A stretch of 64,000 nucleotides of DNA from Sulfolobales archaeon. GTDB lineage: Archaea > Thermoproteota > Thermoprotei_A > Sulfolobales > NBVN01. The translations under genes and the position numbers were made by a program. The DNA is taken from the NCBI GenBank assembly GCA_025058345.1, contig JANXEN010000005.1:1-64000 (forward strand). The letters are read 5' to 3'. Shown one piece after another: positions 1-8,686 of the stretch; position 1 is the first letter of the stretch; the number at the start of each line of letters is the position of its first letter. The notes under the pieces were generated by a model. It was not told the origin of the DNA and did no database searches. It was given only the letters and a program-made list of their open reading frames with translations.

Positions 1-96
1 CGGTGGGACAGCTGAAGAACCTGCGAAATAACCGCCAACACCAGCAACAATAACCAACACAACCAACACACCAACTAAGGACTTTTGAACACTCAT
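1..96 (-). CDS. N-terminus of a secreted or membrane-anchored protein (truncated by window edge)
   Basis: Reading leftward from the ATG at 96, 32 codons run off the window edge. The encoded start is Met-Ser-Val-Gln-Lys, then about 18 hydrophobic residues (many Val, Leu, Gly), then Gly-Tyr-Phe-Ala-Gly-Ser-Ser-Ala and a Pro pair. This is a classic signal peptide or N-terminal anchor. Such N-termini are common on archaeal extracytoplasmic solute-binding proteins, but nothing of the mature domain is visible, so the function is open. A TATA-like stretch (ttttataaag, about 131-140, read on the minus strand) lies about 35-45 bp upstream, consistent with a short leader. I trust the signal segment; the product is unknown. 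Confidence 0.6.
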   Translation of the reverse strand, partial: MSVQKSLVGVLVVLVIVAGVGGYFAGSSAVPP

Positions 97-169
97 AGTA
101 ATCTTCAATTATCAATAATTGTAATTAATTTTATAAAGATTTTGATGATATTTATAATTACTACCTTGT

Positions 170-319
170 TTAATCACATTTAAAATTTTCTATACATAAA
201 TTAAATCTTCGAGCAACCTCGCAAAGTTTGTCAATAGGTATAAAAGCTGTTGATCCTGATTCACTTACTATGTATGCGAGTCTACCACTAACAATAACTT
301 TTGACTTCTCGCAACCCAA
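170..319 (-). CDS. Possible small protein, 49 aa
   Basis: A TTG-started frame directly follows an in-frame stop and encodes 49 residues of balanced composition. It begins Leu/Met-Gly-Cys-Glu-Lys-Ser-Lys, has a central stretch resembling a beta hairpin (VIVSGRLAYIVSESG), and ends with a short helix with three scattered Cys. It lies 17 nt downstream of the preceding minus-strand gene, so it could be the second gene of that transcript. No convincing Shine-Dalgarno site precedes the TTG. I do not recognise the family. The amino-acid pattern looks coding rather than random, but the size leaves real doubt. Confidence 0.35.
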   Translation of the reverse strand: MGCEKSKVIVSGRLAYIVSESGSTAFIPIDKLCEVARRFNLCIENFKCD

Positions 320-336
320 TTAATATCCCAATAAAT

Positions 337-783
337 TCATGTAAGACTTAATTCTTGCTTCTTCCCTTCTCTAGCTGCCTTAAGGGCCTGAATAGCTGCG
401 GCTATACTACCCTTACTACTTATCAATGAGCCCCAACGTGCTCTAAACTTAGATGGAACAAGAGGTCTCACTCTTTTCTTAATCTTTGTTGGTATGTAGG
501 TGGTTTCCATACCTTTAAAACCGTAAGTACCATCTATCATTTCAATAACTATGTCTCTCTCAATTAAACTAATTAACACTTTCCTAAGTCTGTCCTCCCC
601 CGCTAATCCACTTAATTCCCTCCTCAACTCTCTCCAACTGACTGGTTTACCCTTCTTCTTAATTATACTTAAAACTAAGTCCTCCAAACCCCTATCATCA
701 GGAGCTTGCATAACCACTATATCTTCATCTTCATAGATAACCTTTAAATCGTCACCAGACTTACTAATCATACCTCTACCCAT
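337..783 (-). CDS. Conserved-looking small protein with a winged-helix-like segment
   Basis: About 148 aa. After a short N-terminal strand region, residues about 30-85 form a helix-rich segment (LVLSIIKKKGKPVSWRELRR, then RLRKVLISLIERDIVIE) with the helix-turn-helix-wing look of a winged-helix fold. The C-terminal third is very basic (KIKKRVRPLVPSKFRARWG) and ends in a lysine-rich helix, suggesting nucleic-acid contact. The frame can extend to an ATG at 804, but an A/T-rich TATA-like element at 805-818 on the minus strand would put the transcript start near 785. The ATG at 783 is therefore a likely leaderless start. No named family recognised; a DNA- or RNA-binding role is inference. Confidence 0.6.
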   Translation of the reverse strand: MGRGMISKSGDDLKVIYEDEDIVVMQAPDDRGLEDLVLSIIKKKGKPVSWRELRRELSGLAGEDRLRKVLISLIERDIVIEMIDGTYGFKGMETTYIPTKIKKRVRPLVPSKFRARWGSLISSKGSIAAAIQALKAAREGKKQELSLT

Positions 784-887
784 TATAAATATATAAGTTT
801 GCATATAAAAATATAAATGTTTATGAAGTAAACATCAGCTCAGACTTAAATAGAAATTAGTAGCGACGCTAAAGATGCTGTAGGTAA

Positions 888-1178
888 TTAGGAGACCTGT
901 GCACCTACCGCTATTTTATCAAATGATATGACACTTTGATAATTACCTAATTTCTCTAGGATTTTATCAATCAACTCTGAAGTTTTAAAGTTGTCACTAA
1001 CTTCGATGACGTCATTATTTATAAAAACAAGATTTTTCCCATTATTCCCTTCAGTAATGACTAAGTTTACCTTAATGTTTAGGTCGTTTTCGAAAACCTC
1101 CTTAATTTTGTTAATTCTCTTAATCATAAAATTAGATCTATATGGAGATAGACTTACTAGTAATGTGATTTCATCCAT
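888..1178 (-). CDS. Hypothetical protein, 96 aa, alpha/beta
   Basis: A 96-residue protein with alternating strands and amphipathic helices: an N-terminal strand (EITLLVSLSPY), a basic helix (MIKRINKIKEVF), a second strand (VNLVITEG), a third (KNLVFINNDVIEVS) and a final helix (SELIDKILEKLG). The order and the FINNDVIE strand followed by a helix resemble small thioredoxin-like folds, but there is no CxxC pair, so redox activity is not supported. An apparent TATA box (actttatatagc, 1213-1224, minus strand) lies about 35-45 bp upstream of the ATG. Family not recognised. Confidence 0.55.
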   Translation of the reverse strand: MDEITLLVSLSPYRSNFMIKRINKIKEVFENDLNIKVNLVITEGNNGKNLVFINNDVIEVSDNFKTSELIDKILEKLGNYQSVISFDKIAVGAQVS

Positions 1179-1348
1179 TTTGATGTACCGGATAAAAACT
1201 GGATGGAATATTACTTTATATAGCTTTTCTTTAAATAACAGTAATCGCTATGAAAAATTTCCGAAATGCTTTTAATTATTTGTGAATAAGTTAAATTACT
1301 AATAATCACTTATAAAATAGTACGTAAGTGTGAAGGAGGTATTATTTT

Positions 1349-2050
1349 ATGCATGATGTGAGAAGATATGCGATTGACGCTTTAAAGGTGTTGAGAAAAG
1401 TCCTCAAATATAGAGAATTGGAGGTAATTACCGGTCTTTCGACACCAGCTTTGTGGAGATACGTGAATATGAAGATTCTCCCAACTAGGGAGAGGGCTAG
1501 GGAATTGCTTGATAAACTTCTTAATGAAGATGTTGTTAAGATGATTATAAAAGATAACATTGAGATAATCGATGATTCGATAGTAAGTACGTCAAGCCTT
1601 ATATATAATGTAGACTTCCTCAAAATATTTGCCTTAGTAGCATATAAGGTTTTCAAGGAATTAGAACCAACTGCAATAGCTACTGTTGAGGTGGACGGCA
1701 TTCCCTTGGCGGTTGCTGTGTCTGAAGTGTTTGATGCTAAACTCGTAGTCGCTAAAAGGAGAATAGATATAGGAGTATCAAACTACCATGAAGTTAGCTA
1801 CATATCTAGAGACCCTCCAACTGTGGTCAACCTCTATATACCTTCAAACATCCTAGACCGTAAGGATAGAGTACTAATAGTGGATGACTTACTACGTAGC
1901 GGTAGGACTAGCCAAGCATTAGTTAGACTCATAAGGAAAACTAAAGCAACACCTGTAGGTCTATACGCTGTTCTAGCGTTAGGTAGTAGATGGTACAACG
2001 TCTTAGAAAATGAGGTAAGTAAAATCCACGTAAGTTACATAATAGAATGA
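1349..2050 (+). CDS. HTH-phosphoribosyltransferase regulator (GfcR/PyrE-like)
   Basis: 233 aa. The first about 65 residues form a helix-turn-helix domain (EVITGLSTPALWRYV), and the rest is a type I phosphoribosyltransferase with the PRPP loop VLIVDDLLRSGRTSQAL at about residues 174-190. This architecture is that of archaeal PRTase-derived transcription regulators (GfcR-like) that bind sugar phosphates or PRPP rather than catalyse nucleotide synthesis; a true orotate PRTase usually lacks the HTH. The start is firm: GGAGGT at 1335-1340 sits 8 nt before the ATG, and a TATA box (cttataaaat) lies near 1309-1318. The stop overlaps the next start by 4 nt (ATGA), so it is translationally coupled to a CitG-like gene. 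Confidence 0.8.
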   Translation: MHDVRRYAIDALKVLRKVLKYRELEVITGLSTPALWRYVNMKILPTRERARELLDKLLNEDVVKMIIKDNIEIIDDSIVSTSSLIYNVDFLKIFALVAYKVFKELEPTAIATVEVDGIPLAVAVSEVFDAKLVVAKRRIDIGVSNYHEVSYISRDPPTVVNLYIPSNILDRKDRVLIVDDLLRSGRTSQALVRLIRKTKATPVGLYAVLALGSRWYNVLENEVSKIHVSYIIE

Positions 2051-2976
2051 TGGTTATGTTGAATGGGAAATACGTTGCTATAGCGCTTTCTTTAGGATTT
2101 ATAATCGAAGCTTTAACACCCAATAAAATTTCAACGGTAAGCTATAGAAAAACTATTAAGAACCTAAACATTGCTAAATTTATCTCAACTAACCCACACC
2201 TTTACAACCTATATGTGTCGATATTAGAAGATAATGCACCGAAACCTAGGATTGGTTTCTGGCTTAGGAAGGTAGCGCTAGGAGTGCTGAACGATAAGCT
2301 TGTAGGTACTAATACGTGCTTCGGATACACACTTTTAACTATCCCCATTGTATATGCTGTTAAACACTTTAACGATATCTTAGACCCTATGAAGTTAGCT
2401 GAATTTGCTACAGAGTTAGTTCTATCAACTACATCTAATGAAGATATTAAAGATTTTTACGATGCGTTAAAGACTGTGAATCCATCATACACTAATACCT
2501 ACGTAGGAAATGTCCCCGATATACGTTCAGAATGCTTGAATGATTATTCGCTACTTAATGTACTAATAGAGTCTAGCTACTTGGATTTAATAACCTACGA
2601 AATAACACATAAGTATCGATTAACGATAGACGCGTATCAATACATGGATAAATTAAGTGAAGGGGAACAAATAAACATATTGGAGTGTGTAAGTAGGACA
2701 CAGCATTACATGATTAGCAAATATTTAGATACGGAAGTTGTTAAGGGTGCTGGGATGTCAGTAGCTTTATTTATTAAGTCTTATCAAACGATAATTAACT
2801 CATTTAGAGAAAGTAAGGAAACACAATTAAAGTTATGCAGAACATTAGACAGGTATTTGAGGTCTAAGAACATAAACCTAGGAACTATTGCCGATATCTT
2901 AGCGTTAGCTACATCCTTCACCCTATTGAAGCACAGCATACTTAACCCTTTAGTAAGTAGTAACGACGTAGAATGA
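2047..2976 (+). CDS. Triphosphoribosyl-dephospho-CoA synthase-like protein (CitG/MdcB family)
   Basis: 309 aa, mostly helical, matching the usual length of the CitG family (about 280-300). Recognisable family signatures are GTNTCFGYTLLTIPI at about residues 96-110 (family pattern G-x-N-T-x-x-G followed by a hydrophobic helix) and a near C-terminal NLGTIADILA resembling the N-P-G-x-x-A-D-L motif. CitG makes the 2'-(5''-triphosphoribosyl)-3'-dephospho-CoA prosthetic group precursor of citrate/malonate lyase acyl carriers. The N-terminal signature of the family is poorly preserved here (KISTVSYRK), so the substrate may differ; no lyase genes are nearby. The start overlaps the upstream PRTase-regulator stop by 4 nt. 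Confidence 0.65.
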   Translation: MMVMLNGKYVAIALSLGFIIEALTPNKISTVSYRKTIKNLNIAKFISTNPHLYNLYVSILEDNAPKPRIGFWLRKVALGVLNDKLVGTNTCFGYTLLTIPIVYAVKHFNDILDPMKLAEFATELVLSTTSNEDIKDFYDALKTVNPSYTNTYVGNVPDIRSECLNDYSLLNVLIESSYLDLITYEITHKYRLTIDAYQYMDKLSEGEQINILECVSRTQHYMISKYLDTEVVKGAGMSVALFIKSYQTIINSFRESKETQLKLCRTLDRYLRSKNINLGTIADILALATSFTLLKHSILNPLVSSNDVE

Positions 2977-2994
2977 AATCCCGGTGAAGGCTAC

Positions 2995-3588
2995 TTGAGA
3001 GTAATCTACGCTGTTGACATACACGGGTATGAAAGAGGTCTGAAGAAACTAGCCGAAGTATCTAATTCATTGAAGGCGGACCTAATGGTGTTGGGAGGAG
3101 ATATAAACGCCGATTTGACTATTTTAAATGGGTTAAATTGTAAGGTGGCGGTAACTCCCGGCGAGTGCGACGATATATACATAACTAAACAGGCAAGGGA
3201 ATTAGGGATATTATTTGATGGTTCTACAGTAGATAGTGATTCTTGGATTATTGGGTTCGTTGGTGGTTTATCCTTTCATCAATCTATTAGGAAACTCTAT
3301 GAAAGAGCTATTAACTCAGTAGATTTATTAGTTACTCACTTCCCGCCGAAGGGTTGTCTAGACTTAGTTTTGGGGAAGTACCATGGAGGATTAAACGAGT
3401 TGAATTCAATTATAGCGAAATATAGAGTTACGTACGTACTTACTGGCCACTACCATGATAACGTAGGTGTATGTCTCATGTGTAGTAACGCATTAGTTAT
3501 AAATCCAGGACCTTTAACTCATGGTAATTTCCTACTCTTAGATTATAATGATACAGTGATTGAATACAGGTTTATGAGACTTCCTTAA
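2995..3588 (+). CDS. Calcineurin-like metallophosphoesterase (small, YfcE/MJ0936-like)
   Basis: 197 aa with the ordered metal-binding motifs of this superfamily: DIHG near residue 8, GGDIN near residue 36, GECDD (replacing the usual GNHD) near residue 60, THFP near residue 118 and GHYH near residue 153. The His-to-Cys/Asp change in motif 3 (GECD instead of GNHD) is seen in some archaeal phosphodiesterases. It is probably a phosphodiesterase or phosphatase of unknown substrate. TTG is the start, with GGTGA 8-9 nt upstream. It follows the CitG-like gene by 18 nt and is likely the third gene of that operon. Its 3' end overlaps the convergent PA14 gene by 17 nt. Confidence 0.85.
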   Translation: MRVIYAVDIHGYERGLKKLAEVSNSLKADLMVLGGDINADLTILNGLNCKVAVTPGECDDIYITKQARELGILFDGSTVDSDSWIIGFVGGLSFHQSIRKLYERAINSVDLLVTHFPPKGCLDLVLGKYHGGLNELNSIIAKYRVTYVLTGHYHDNVGVCLMCSNALVINPGPLTHGNFLLLDYNDTVIEYRFMRLP

Positions 3589-4285
3589 CTTCGAAGACAT
3601 CACCTCCCCATATATCTCTAATCACAGGTGACTGGAACTCACTATCCTCATTTATTATCTTGAAGTATCCGTCTATTGGATGACTAGTGTTAGGCTTAAG
3701 GAATGCCAGCCCATCATCACTCACTACAGCTCTATCTAATACTTTATTAGTCCATACTTCAACTATACTACCTGCAGGGAGACCTCTAACAACTACCGAA
3801 TTACCTCGCTTGGTATATAAATTTGACGGAGGTATGCTCTCTATGATTCCTTCAGGTGTCACCCAACCTAGCTTAACTAACCCGAAAGGCCCTACATTAT
3901 AGTATTTTATGTGGATTTCGTAAGCTCCGCTGGTAAGGAATAAGGGACCTGTTTGATATAGCGTTGGTGGTTGTTCCTTCCAACCATCAATAACTAACTC
4001 ATCATTTAACTTCATTATACAACCATCATCACACTCCATAAATAAGACGTAATAACCCTCCCTAAGTATGTTGAGATATCCATACCACTCGGTCATAAAG
4101 TCCATGGTACCAGTGCCTCTGAAGATGGGTTCAAACCATATAAAATTAATTGACTGATCTACCCTAATCATAGACGGTTCCTTAGAAATCTCTAAACTAC
4201 TGACGTCACTTATAGTGTAGTAAAGCCCCATCAACCCATGCACTAGACCCGACTGCATCCTTATAAACAAGTACTTCATAATCAT
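3572..4285 (-). CDS. PA14-domain protein
   Basis: About 237 aa. Residues about 17-150 match the PA14 beta-barrel pattern: GLMGLYYTISD at the start, then WYGYLNILREGYYVLFMECD, DDGCIMKLNDELVIDGW and later YEIHIKYYNVGPFGLVKLGW. PA14 domains bind glycans in glycosidases, adhesins and toxins. Here the domain is followed by about 80 residues of beta-rich sequence resembling a small accessory domain. Unusually, there is no signal peptide or membrane anchor, so it would be cytoplasmic as encoded. A TATA element (ccttaaatac on the minus strand, about 4308-4321) predicts a leaderless ATG at 4285, though the frame opens from a TTG at 4294. Convergent overlap with the upstream phosphoesterase. Confidence 0.75.
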   Translation of the reverse strand: MIMKYLFIRMQSGLVHGLMGLYYTISDVSSLEISKEPSMIRVDQSINFIWFEPIFRGTGTMDFMTEWYGYLNILREGYYVLFMECDDGCIMKLNDELVIDGWKEQPPTLYQTGPLFLTSGAYEIHIKYYNVGPFGLVKLGWVTPEGIIESIPPSNLYTKRGNSVVVRGLPAGSIVEVWTNKVLDRAVVSDDGLAFLKPNTSHPIDGYFKIINEDSEFQSPVIRDIWGGDVFEVKEVS

Positions 4286-4394
4286 CCGAATCAAAACTCA
4301 GATATGTTGATAGTATTTAAGGTTTTAGGTAAGTACCGCAGTACGAGATAACTTACATTACTAGAGAATTTATTAAGTAGCTTAAAGACAGCGG

Positions 4395-4871
4395 TCATAG
4401 AGTCTTAGCCATCACGAAAGCATCCTCACCATCCAGGTAATAGTATTTGATGGTCTTCACTTTCCTAAAACCTAGTTTCTCATACAGGTTGATAGCTGGT
4501 ACGTTACTAACCCTCACCTCTAAATATATCTCGCTAACGTTGTAGTACTCTTTAAGTCTCTTTATGGATTCCTCCATGATCCTCCTTCCTATACCTTTCC
4601 TCCTATACTCAGGTAAAACCGCAATACTGACAACATGACCTAACTTAATCAACCCTCTTCTAAGAAATCCTATACCACTTTCAACCCTACACATCACATA
4701 ACCAACAACTTTATTATCAACCTCAGCAACTAAGAACGCCTTACCCCACGCACGTAAATGATCTAACCAGAAGTCCTGTGTGTAATGTTCCGGTAACGCA
4801 ATCAAGTTTACCTCAATGACTTTCTGGATGTCATTTTCGGTGGCCTCCCTAATAGTAATGTTCTCCACCAT
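4395..4871 (-). CDS. Protein N-terminal acetyltransferase, RimI/Ard1 type
   Basis: About 158 aa GNAT fold. The acetyl-CoA pyrophosphate loop is RRKGIGRRIME (family Q/R-x-x-G-x-G/A) at about residues 96-106, preceded by the strand HVVSIAVLPEY. The C-terminal YLEVRVSNVPAINLYEKLGF motif is hallmark Ard1/NatA and RimI sequence, and the N-terminal LPEHYTQDFWLDHL matches the archaeal enzyme that acetylates protein N-termini such as Alba. ATG at 4871 is preferred over the GTG at 4880. It stands alone between the PA14 gene and the divergent CoaBC operon. Identification at family level is firm. Confidence 0.9.
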   Translation of the reverse strand: MVENITIREATENDIQKVIEVNLIALPEHYTQDFWLDHLRAWGKAFLVAEVDNKVVGYVMCRVESGIGFLRRGLIKLGHVVSIAVLPEYRRKGIGRRIMEESIKRLKEYYNVSEIYLEVRVSNVPAINLYEKLGFRKVKTIKYYYLDGEDAFVMAKTL

Positions 4872-4952
4872 CCCTATCACTAGCCGTTAACTAATATCTA
4901 AAATTGAGGTCTATGTTTTTAAAATTTTAATAGATATAGTGATGGAGATGTG

Positions 4953-6194
4953 ATGATCGGGTATCACCCTAGTAATGAAGTCCGCGGTTCGCATTCGACC
5001 TCACTCAAGAACATTAAAATAGTGCTAGGAGTAACAAGCGGTGTCGCGATCTATAAAGCAGTAGATGTGGCTAGGGAGTTAATTCGGAGGGATGCCGACG
5101 TACATGTAGTTATGTCTCCAGAAGCTACCAAATTAGTTAGCCCCCAATTATTTGAGTGGGCAACAGGTAACGAAGTCTATGTAGAATTCCATGGGGAGTC
5201 AGGTCATGTAGCTCTAAGCCGTATATGTAATTCTATGATTATTGCCCCAGCGACAGCTAACACCATCGCTAAAATAGCTTCAGGCATTGCAGATACATCG
5301 GTTTCACTAACAGCCCTTAACTTTATGGGGTTAGGGAAACCTCTCTTACTGGTTCCTTCAATGCATTTAGCTATGTATAGATCCCCGCAAATAACTGAGG
5401 CGTTAAGTAAGCTTAAGAGCTACGGTGTAAGGGTGTTAGAACCAATTATAGAGGGTGCTAGAGCTAAATTGCCTGATGTAGATGACATTGTTCTTGGTGC
5501 TGAGGCCATCACATTGAGGGGGTCCGACCTTAAGGGGATTAAGATACTGATCACTGCAGGACCTACAAGAGAGTTTTTAGACCCTGTAAGATTCATAACT
5601 AACGCTAGTTCCGGTAGGATGGGGGTCGCTATAGCTAGGGAAGCCTTCTTCAGAAACGCTGATGTAACATTAATTCATGGACCTATAGACGGTTCTCTAG
5701 TCCCTAAGTATGTAAGGACTTTAAAAGTTACGACAACTTCTGAAATGTTTGAAGCCGTAATTAATGAGTTAAGAAGCAATGACTATGATGCCATAATATT
5801 GGCTGGAGCACCATCTGACTTCAGGTTCAGAGAGGTAAGTAAGGATAAGATCGATTCACGTAAAGACGCAATAACGCTAACCTTAGAGCCCACTCCTAAA
5901 ATTTCGGAAGGTATCAGAAAGATGTTCGATGGACTGTTAGTTGGGTTCGCCGCTGAAACTGTTGGAGGCGATATAAAAGCACTCAGAGATAGAGCACTCC
6001 GTAAATTAACGGATAGAGGATTTAACGTCATAGTAGCTAATGACGTAATGCGGGAAGACATAGGCTTTGCAAGCGAGTACGATGAGGTATTGATATTAGG
6101 TTCAGACGGCTTCGAGAAATACGTCGGTAAGGCACGGAAAGAAATTATAGCGAGGGAGATACTAGACATCGTTAAAAAACTCCTAGGTTTTTAG
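4953..6194 (+). CDS. coaBC: Bifunctional phosphopantothenoylcysteine decarboxylase / phosphopantothenate-cysteine ligase
   Basis: About 413 aa, the usual CoaBC length. The N-terminal flavoprotein half begins IVLGVTSGVAIYKAVD and carries APATANTIAKIASGIADT and the PxMHxxMY decarboxylase motif as VPSMHLAMY. The C-terminal ligase half begins KILITAGPTREFLDPVRFI and continues NASSGRMGVAIA, with the K-x-K-K-type region partly relaxed. It makes 4'-phosphopantetheine from phosphopantothenate, cysteine and CTP/ATP. A GGAG box lies 5 nt before the ATG at 4953; a TATA-like gtttttaaaa lies about 35 bp upstream. The stop is one base from the next ATG, forming a CoA-synthesis operon with the two genes that follow. 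Confidence 0.93.
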   Translation: MIGYHPSNEVRGSHSTSLKNIKIVLGVTSGVAIYKAVDVARELIRRDADVHVVMSPEATKLVSPQLFEWATGNEVYVEFHGESGHVALSRICNSMIIAPATANTIAKIASGIADTSVSLTALNFMGLGKPLLLVPSMHLAMYRSPQITEALSKLKSYGVRVLEPIIEGARAKLPDVDDIVLGAEAITLRGSDLKGIKILITAGPTREFLDPVRFITNASSGRMGVAIAREAFFRNADVTLIHGPIDGSLVPKYVRTLKVTTTSEMFEAVINELRSNDYDAIILAGAPSDFRFREVSKDKIDSRKDAITLTLEPTPKISEGIRKMFDGLLVGFAAETVGGDIKALRDRALRKLTDRGFNVIVANDVMREDIGFASEYDEVLILGSDGFEKYVGKARKEIIAREILDIVKKLLGF

Positions 6195-6195
6195 G

Positions 6196-7056
6196 ATGAG
6201 AGTTCTGATACCGCTCCATATAACGGGGTTCTGGTATGTTGTTAAGTCGTACAGCCCTGTCTTTACTGGCTCCTTAGGTGCTGGATTAACTTTAGACCCT
6301 CCAATTATTGCGGAAGCATCGGAAGGCAGCTGCAAGCTAACAATCAATAACACATGCATAGAGACTCCAGTAATAAGTACTGCCGAAAGGATAGCTAACC
6401 TAGAATTAACTAAAGGCATAAATGTAAAGTCTAAGGTCATGCTAGGTAATGGTTATGGCTTAAGCGCCGCTACTACGCTATCTTATCTAACGCTGAACAT
6501 GTTAGATAAAGATGTGACGCTTAACCATATCTCAACGATCGCCCATGTTGCGGAAGTCCTAAACGAAACCGGATACGGTGATGTAATAGCTGAATTCTAC
6601 GGTAACGGTCTGGTATTGAGGACCTCACCAGGACCTCCAGGCATTGGCTCAGTTGACCTCATACCTATTAAAAATTCACTGAAGGTTATAACGGTACCAT
6701 TAGGGAACCTCACCACTAAGGAAATGATGTCTAAATATGGCAGTCTTATAAATACCGTAGGTATCGATATATATAGAAAGTTCGTAGAGGAACCATCGAT
6801 TGAGTCATTTGCTGAACTATCCCATGAATTCAGCTTAAGAGTCGGCATGCTAAGCAAAGACCTAAATGTGTTATTAGGTAATACGCTAACAAACTTCATC
6901 AGGAATGGTAGTGTTTTAGGATATTACGTAAAGAAAAGACTTTTGACAGTAATTGCCGAAAGTGATTACCTCCATGATATAACGACCGCTTTAACTAAAA
7001 CTGTGGGAAAACCTAAGATATTTAACATCGCAAGACATGGACTTATAGTGATGTAG
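6196..7056 (+). CDS. Pantoate kinase (GHMP family)
   Basis: 286 aa GHMP kinase-like protein with the glycine/serine-rich ATP loop [14 protein letters not shown] at about residues 82-95 and a C-terminal [11 protein letters not shown] strand. The family signature and position between CoaBC and phosphopantothenate synthetase identify it as the archaeal pantoate kinase, which phosphorylates pantoate before condensation with beta-alanine, unlike the bacterial pathway. The N-terminal HITGFW(YV)[16 protein letters not shown] motif region is typical of the family. It starts one base after the coaBC stop and ends two bases before the next gene, so co-translation is likely. Confidence 0.9.
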   Translation: MRVLIPLHITGFWYVVKSYSPVFTGSLGAGLTLDPPIIAEASEGSCKLTINNTCIETPVISTAERIANLELTKGINVKSKVMLGNGYGLSAATTLSYLTLNMLDKDVTLNHISTIAHVAEVLNETGYGDVIAEFYGNGLVLRTSPGPPGIGSVDLIPIKNSLKVITVPLGNLTTKEMMSKYGSLINTVGIDIYRKFVEEPSIESFAELSHEFSLRVGMLSKDLNVLLGNTLTNFIRNGSVLGYYVKKRLLTVIAESDYLHDITTALTKTVGKPKIFNIARHGLIVM

Positions 7057-7058
7057 CG

Positions 7059-7832
7059 ATGACTAAAATATCACCTAACCACCCAAGATATAAGTCCTTG
7101 ATGATTAGGGAGAAGCTTGTTGAGGGGTTTAGGGAGGGGTATGTCGTAGCGCAAGGATTGATTGCTCACGGAAGGGGAGAATGCTTCGACTACTTAATAG
7201 GTGAAGACACCATACCACCTGCAATTAAATCAATAAAGGCTGCCGCAGCTGCTTTACTTCTAGCTAAATATCCAGTAATATCAGTTAATGGTAACGCAGC
7301 TGCCTTAGTTCCTGAGGAGATAGTAAAGTTAGCTAAGTTAACTAACGCTAAGATAGAAGTCAATCTATTCCATAGAACTCGTGAGAGAGAATTAAAGATA
7401 TCGAATGTCTTAAAATCCTACGGTGCTGATGAAGTCCTCGGAATTCAGGAAGAACTAACAACGATACCTGAAATATTTAGCGATAGAAGGATAGTAAGCG
7501 TAAAAGGTATATACATAGCTGATGTTGTTTTAGTTCCACTAGAGGATGGAGATAGGACAGAGGCTCTAAGGAAGTTAGGTAAAACAGTAATCACTATAGA
7601 CTTAAACCCGCTCTCAAGAACTTCAAGAGCTGCAAACATAACAATAGTAGATAACATAGTGAGGGCTGTACCTAAGTTAATTGAGGAAGTCAATAATTTA
7701 AAGAACTCAACTCCTGAGGAGTTGAGGAATATATTAAAGGGATATGATAACAACGAAGTACTTAAGGAGGTACTTAAGCATATATTAGATAGGCTTTACA
7801 TCCTCTCCAAAGACTTAAGCACTATTAGTTAA
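7059..7832 (+). CDS. 4-phosphopantoate-beta-alanine ligase (phosphopantothenate synthetase)
   Basis: 257 aa, the normal length of this archaea-specific ligase (former DUF137). Diagnostic stretches are [20 protein letters not shown] at the N-terminus, [17 protein letters not shown] at about 33-49, [18 protein letters not shown] near 80 and [20 protein letters not shown] near 185. It condenses 4-phosphopantoate with beta-alanine using ATP. It is the third gene of the CoA operon; with pantoate kinase and CoaBC it covers the route from pantoate to phosphopantetheine. Its last 8 nt overlap the convergent neighbour. Confidence 0.93.
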   Translation: MTKISPNHPRYKSLMIREKLVEGFREGYVVAQGLIAHGRGECFDYLIGEDTIPPAIKSIKAAAAALLLAKYPVISVNGNAAALVPEEIVKLAKLTNAKIEVNLFHRTRERELKISNVLKSYGADEVLGIQEELTTIPEIFSDRRIVSVKGIYIADVVLVPLEDGDRTEALRKLGKTVITIDLNPLSRTSRAANITIVDNIVRAVPKLIEEVNNLKNSTPEELRNILKGYDNNEVLKEVLKHILDRLYILSKDLSTIS

Positions 7833-8514
7833 CATCGCCTAATTTAACGACAGAGTTATTAACGGCTTCAAAACCTTCGATATCTAAATCACCTACACTT
7901 ATGTTAATCCCTCTAAATTTCTTCACTAAGATCGATAAGTACCTAAACATCAACCTCACCTTACTGTTAAAATCCTTAAATTCTTCATCATGTACCTGAG
8001 TCTCCTTAAAAAGTCTAACAACTAAAGGAAGCTCATCGAACAGTAAGTGCTTTATTTGCTTCTTATCGGTTGAGGTAAGGGATTCCTTTGAAACTAATTC
8101 AGAGATAAGCCCCAGTAAATTATCTACATCAATTATATCTACTTGGAATTTAAGTAACGTGATTTCAGGATCACTTTCGATGGTATCATTACCCTTACCT
8201 TCATAAATATTTAAAGCTCTAGAAACCGCTTTTGGATCAGTAAATCTCCACCATCTCTGATTAGATGATCTATAAGTAGTTTCTACTATTCCAAAATCTC
8301 TTTCAAAAATCCTAAGGAGTTGATTAGGGTTGTAGTTAAACCCTTTCTCCCTTAACTTACTCATTAAGGTCTTGAAGTCGAAGTCACCTAATAGCTTCTT
8401 ACCAGTTATTGAATTGTTTTGATATATCTCGTAAGCAGTCCTTAAAACCATAAATGCTTTCTCACCATATTTGTAGAGGGAGTCAAGTACTATAGACTCG
8501 CTGAGATTACCCAT
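7825..8514 (-). CDS. Uncharacterised helical protein with possible winged-helix segment
   Basis: About 229 aa, all-helical. The first about 100 residues ([20 protein letters not shown], then [21 protein letters not shown] and [19 protein letters not shown]) look like a winged-helix or HTH domain followed by a helical bundle ([39 protein letters not shown]). There are no catalytic motifs or membrane segments. The frame opens from a TTG at 8526; ATG at 8514 is used here, with a TATA-like cttaaatag on the minus strand around 8551-8559. I do not recognise the family; DNA binding is only suggested by the N-terminal pattern. Confidence 0.6.
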   Translation of the reverse strand: MGNLSESIVLDSLYKYGEKAFMVLRTAYEIYQNNSITGKKLLGDFDFKTLMSKLREKGFNYNPNQLLRIFERDFGIVETTYRSSNQRWWRFTDPKAVSRALNIYEGKGNDTIESDPEITLLKFQVDIIDVDNLLGLISELVSKESLTSTDKKQIKHLLFDELPLVVRLFKETQVHDEEFKDFNSKVRLMFRYLSILVKKFRGINISVGDLDIEGFEAVNNSVVKLGDVN

Positions 8515-8686
8515 GAAAACATCCAACCATATTCATCATATCTTGATAACTATTTAAGTACTTCTATAATGGCTCTATTTAATAAGTTATTATGTGTGAT
8601 ATTACTTAAGGTATTACATAATCAAAAACCGGCCCCATAACTCAAAGTTTAAAACATTTAAAAATAGGATTTTTTGGTCGGTATAG

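Noticed and set aside
4335-4370. Inverted repeat GTAAGT/ACTTAC between the PA14 and acetyltransferase genes
   Set aside because: Only 6 bp arms, 18-nt spacing and no promoter element in between; likely chance.
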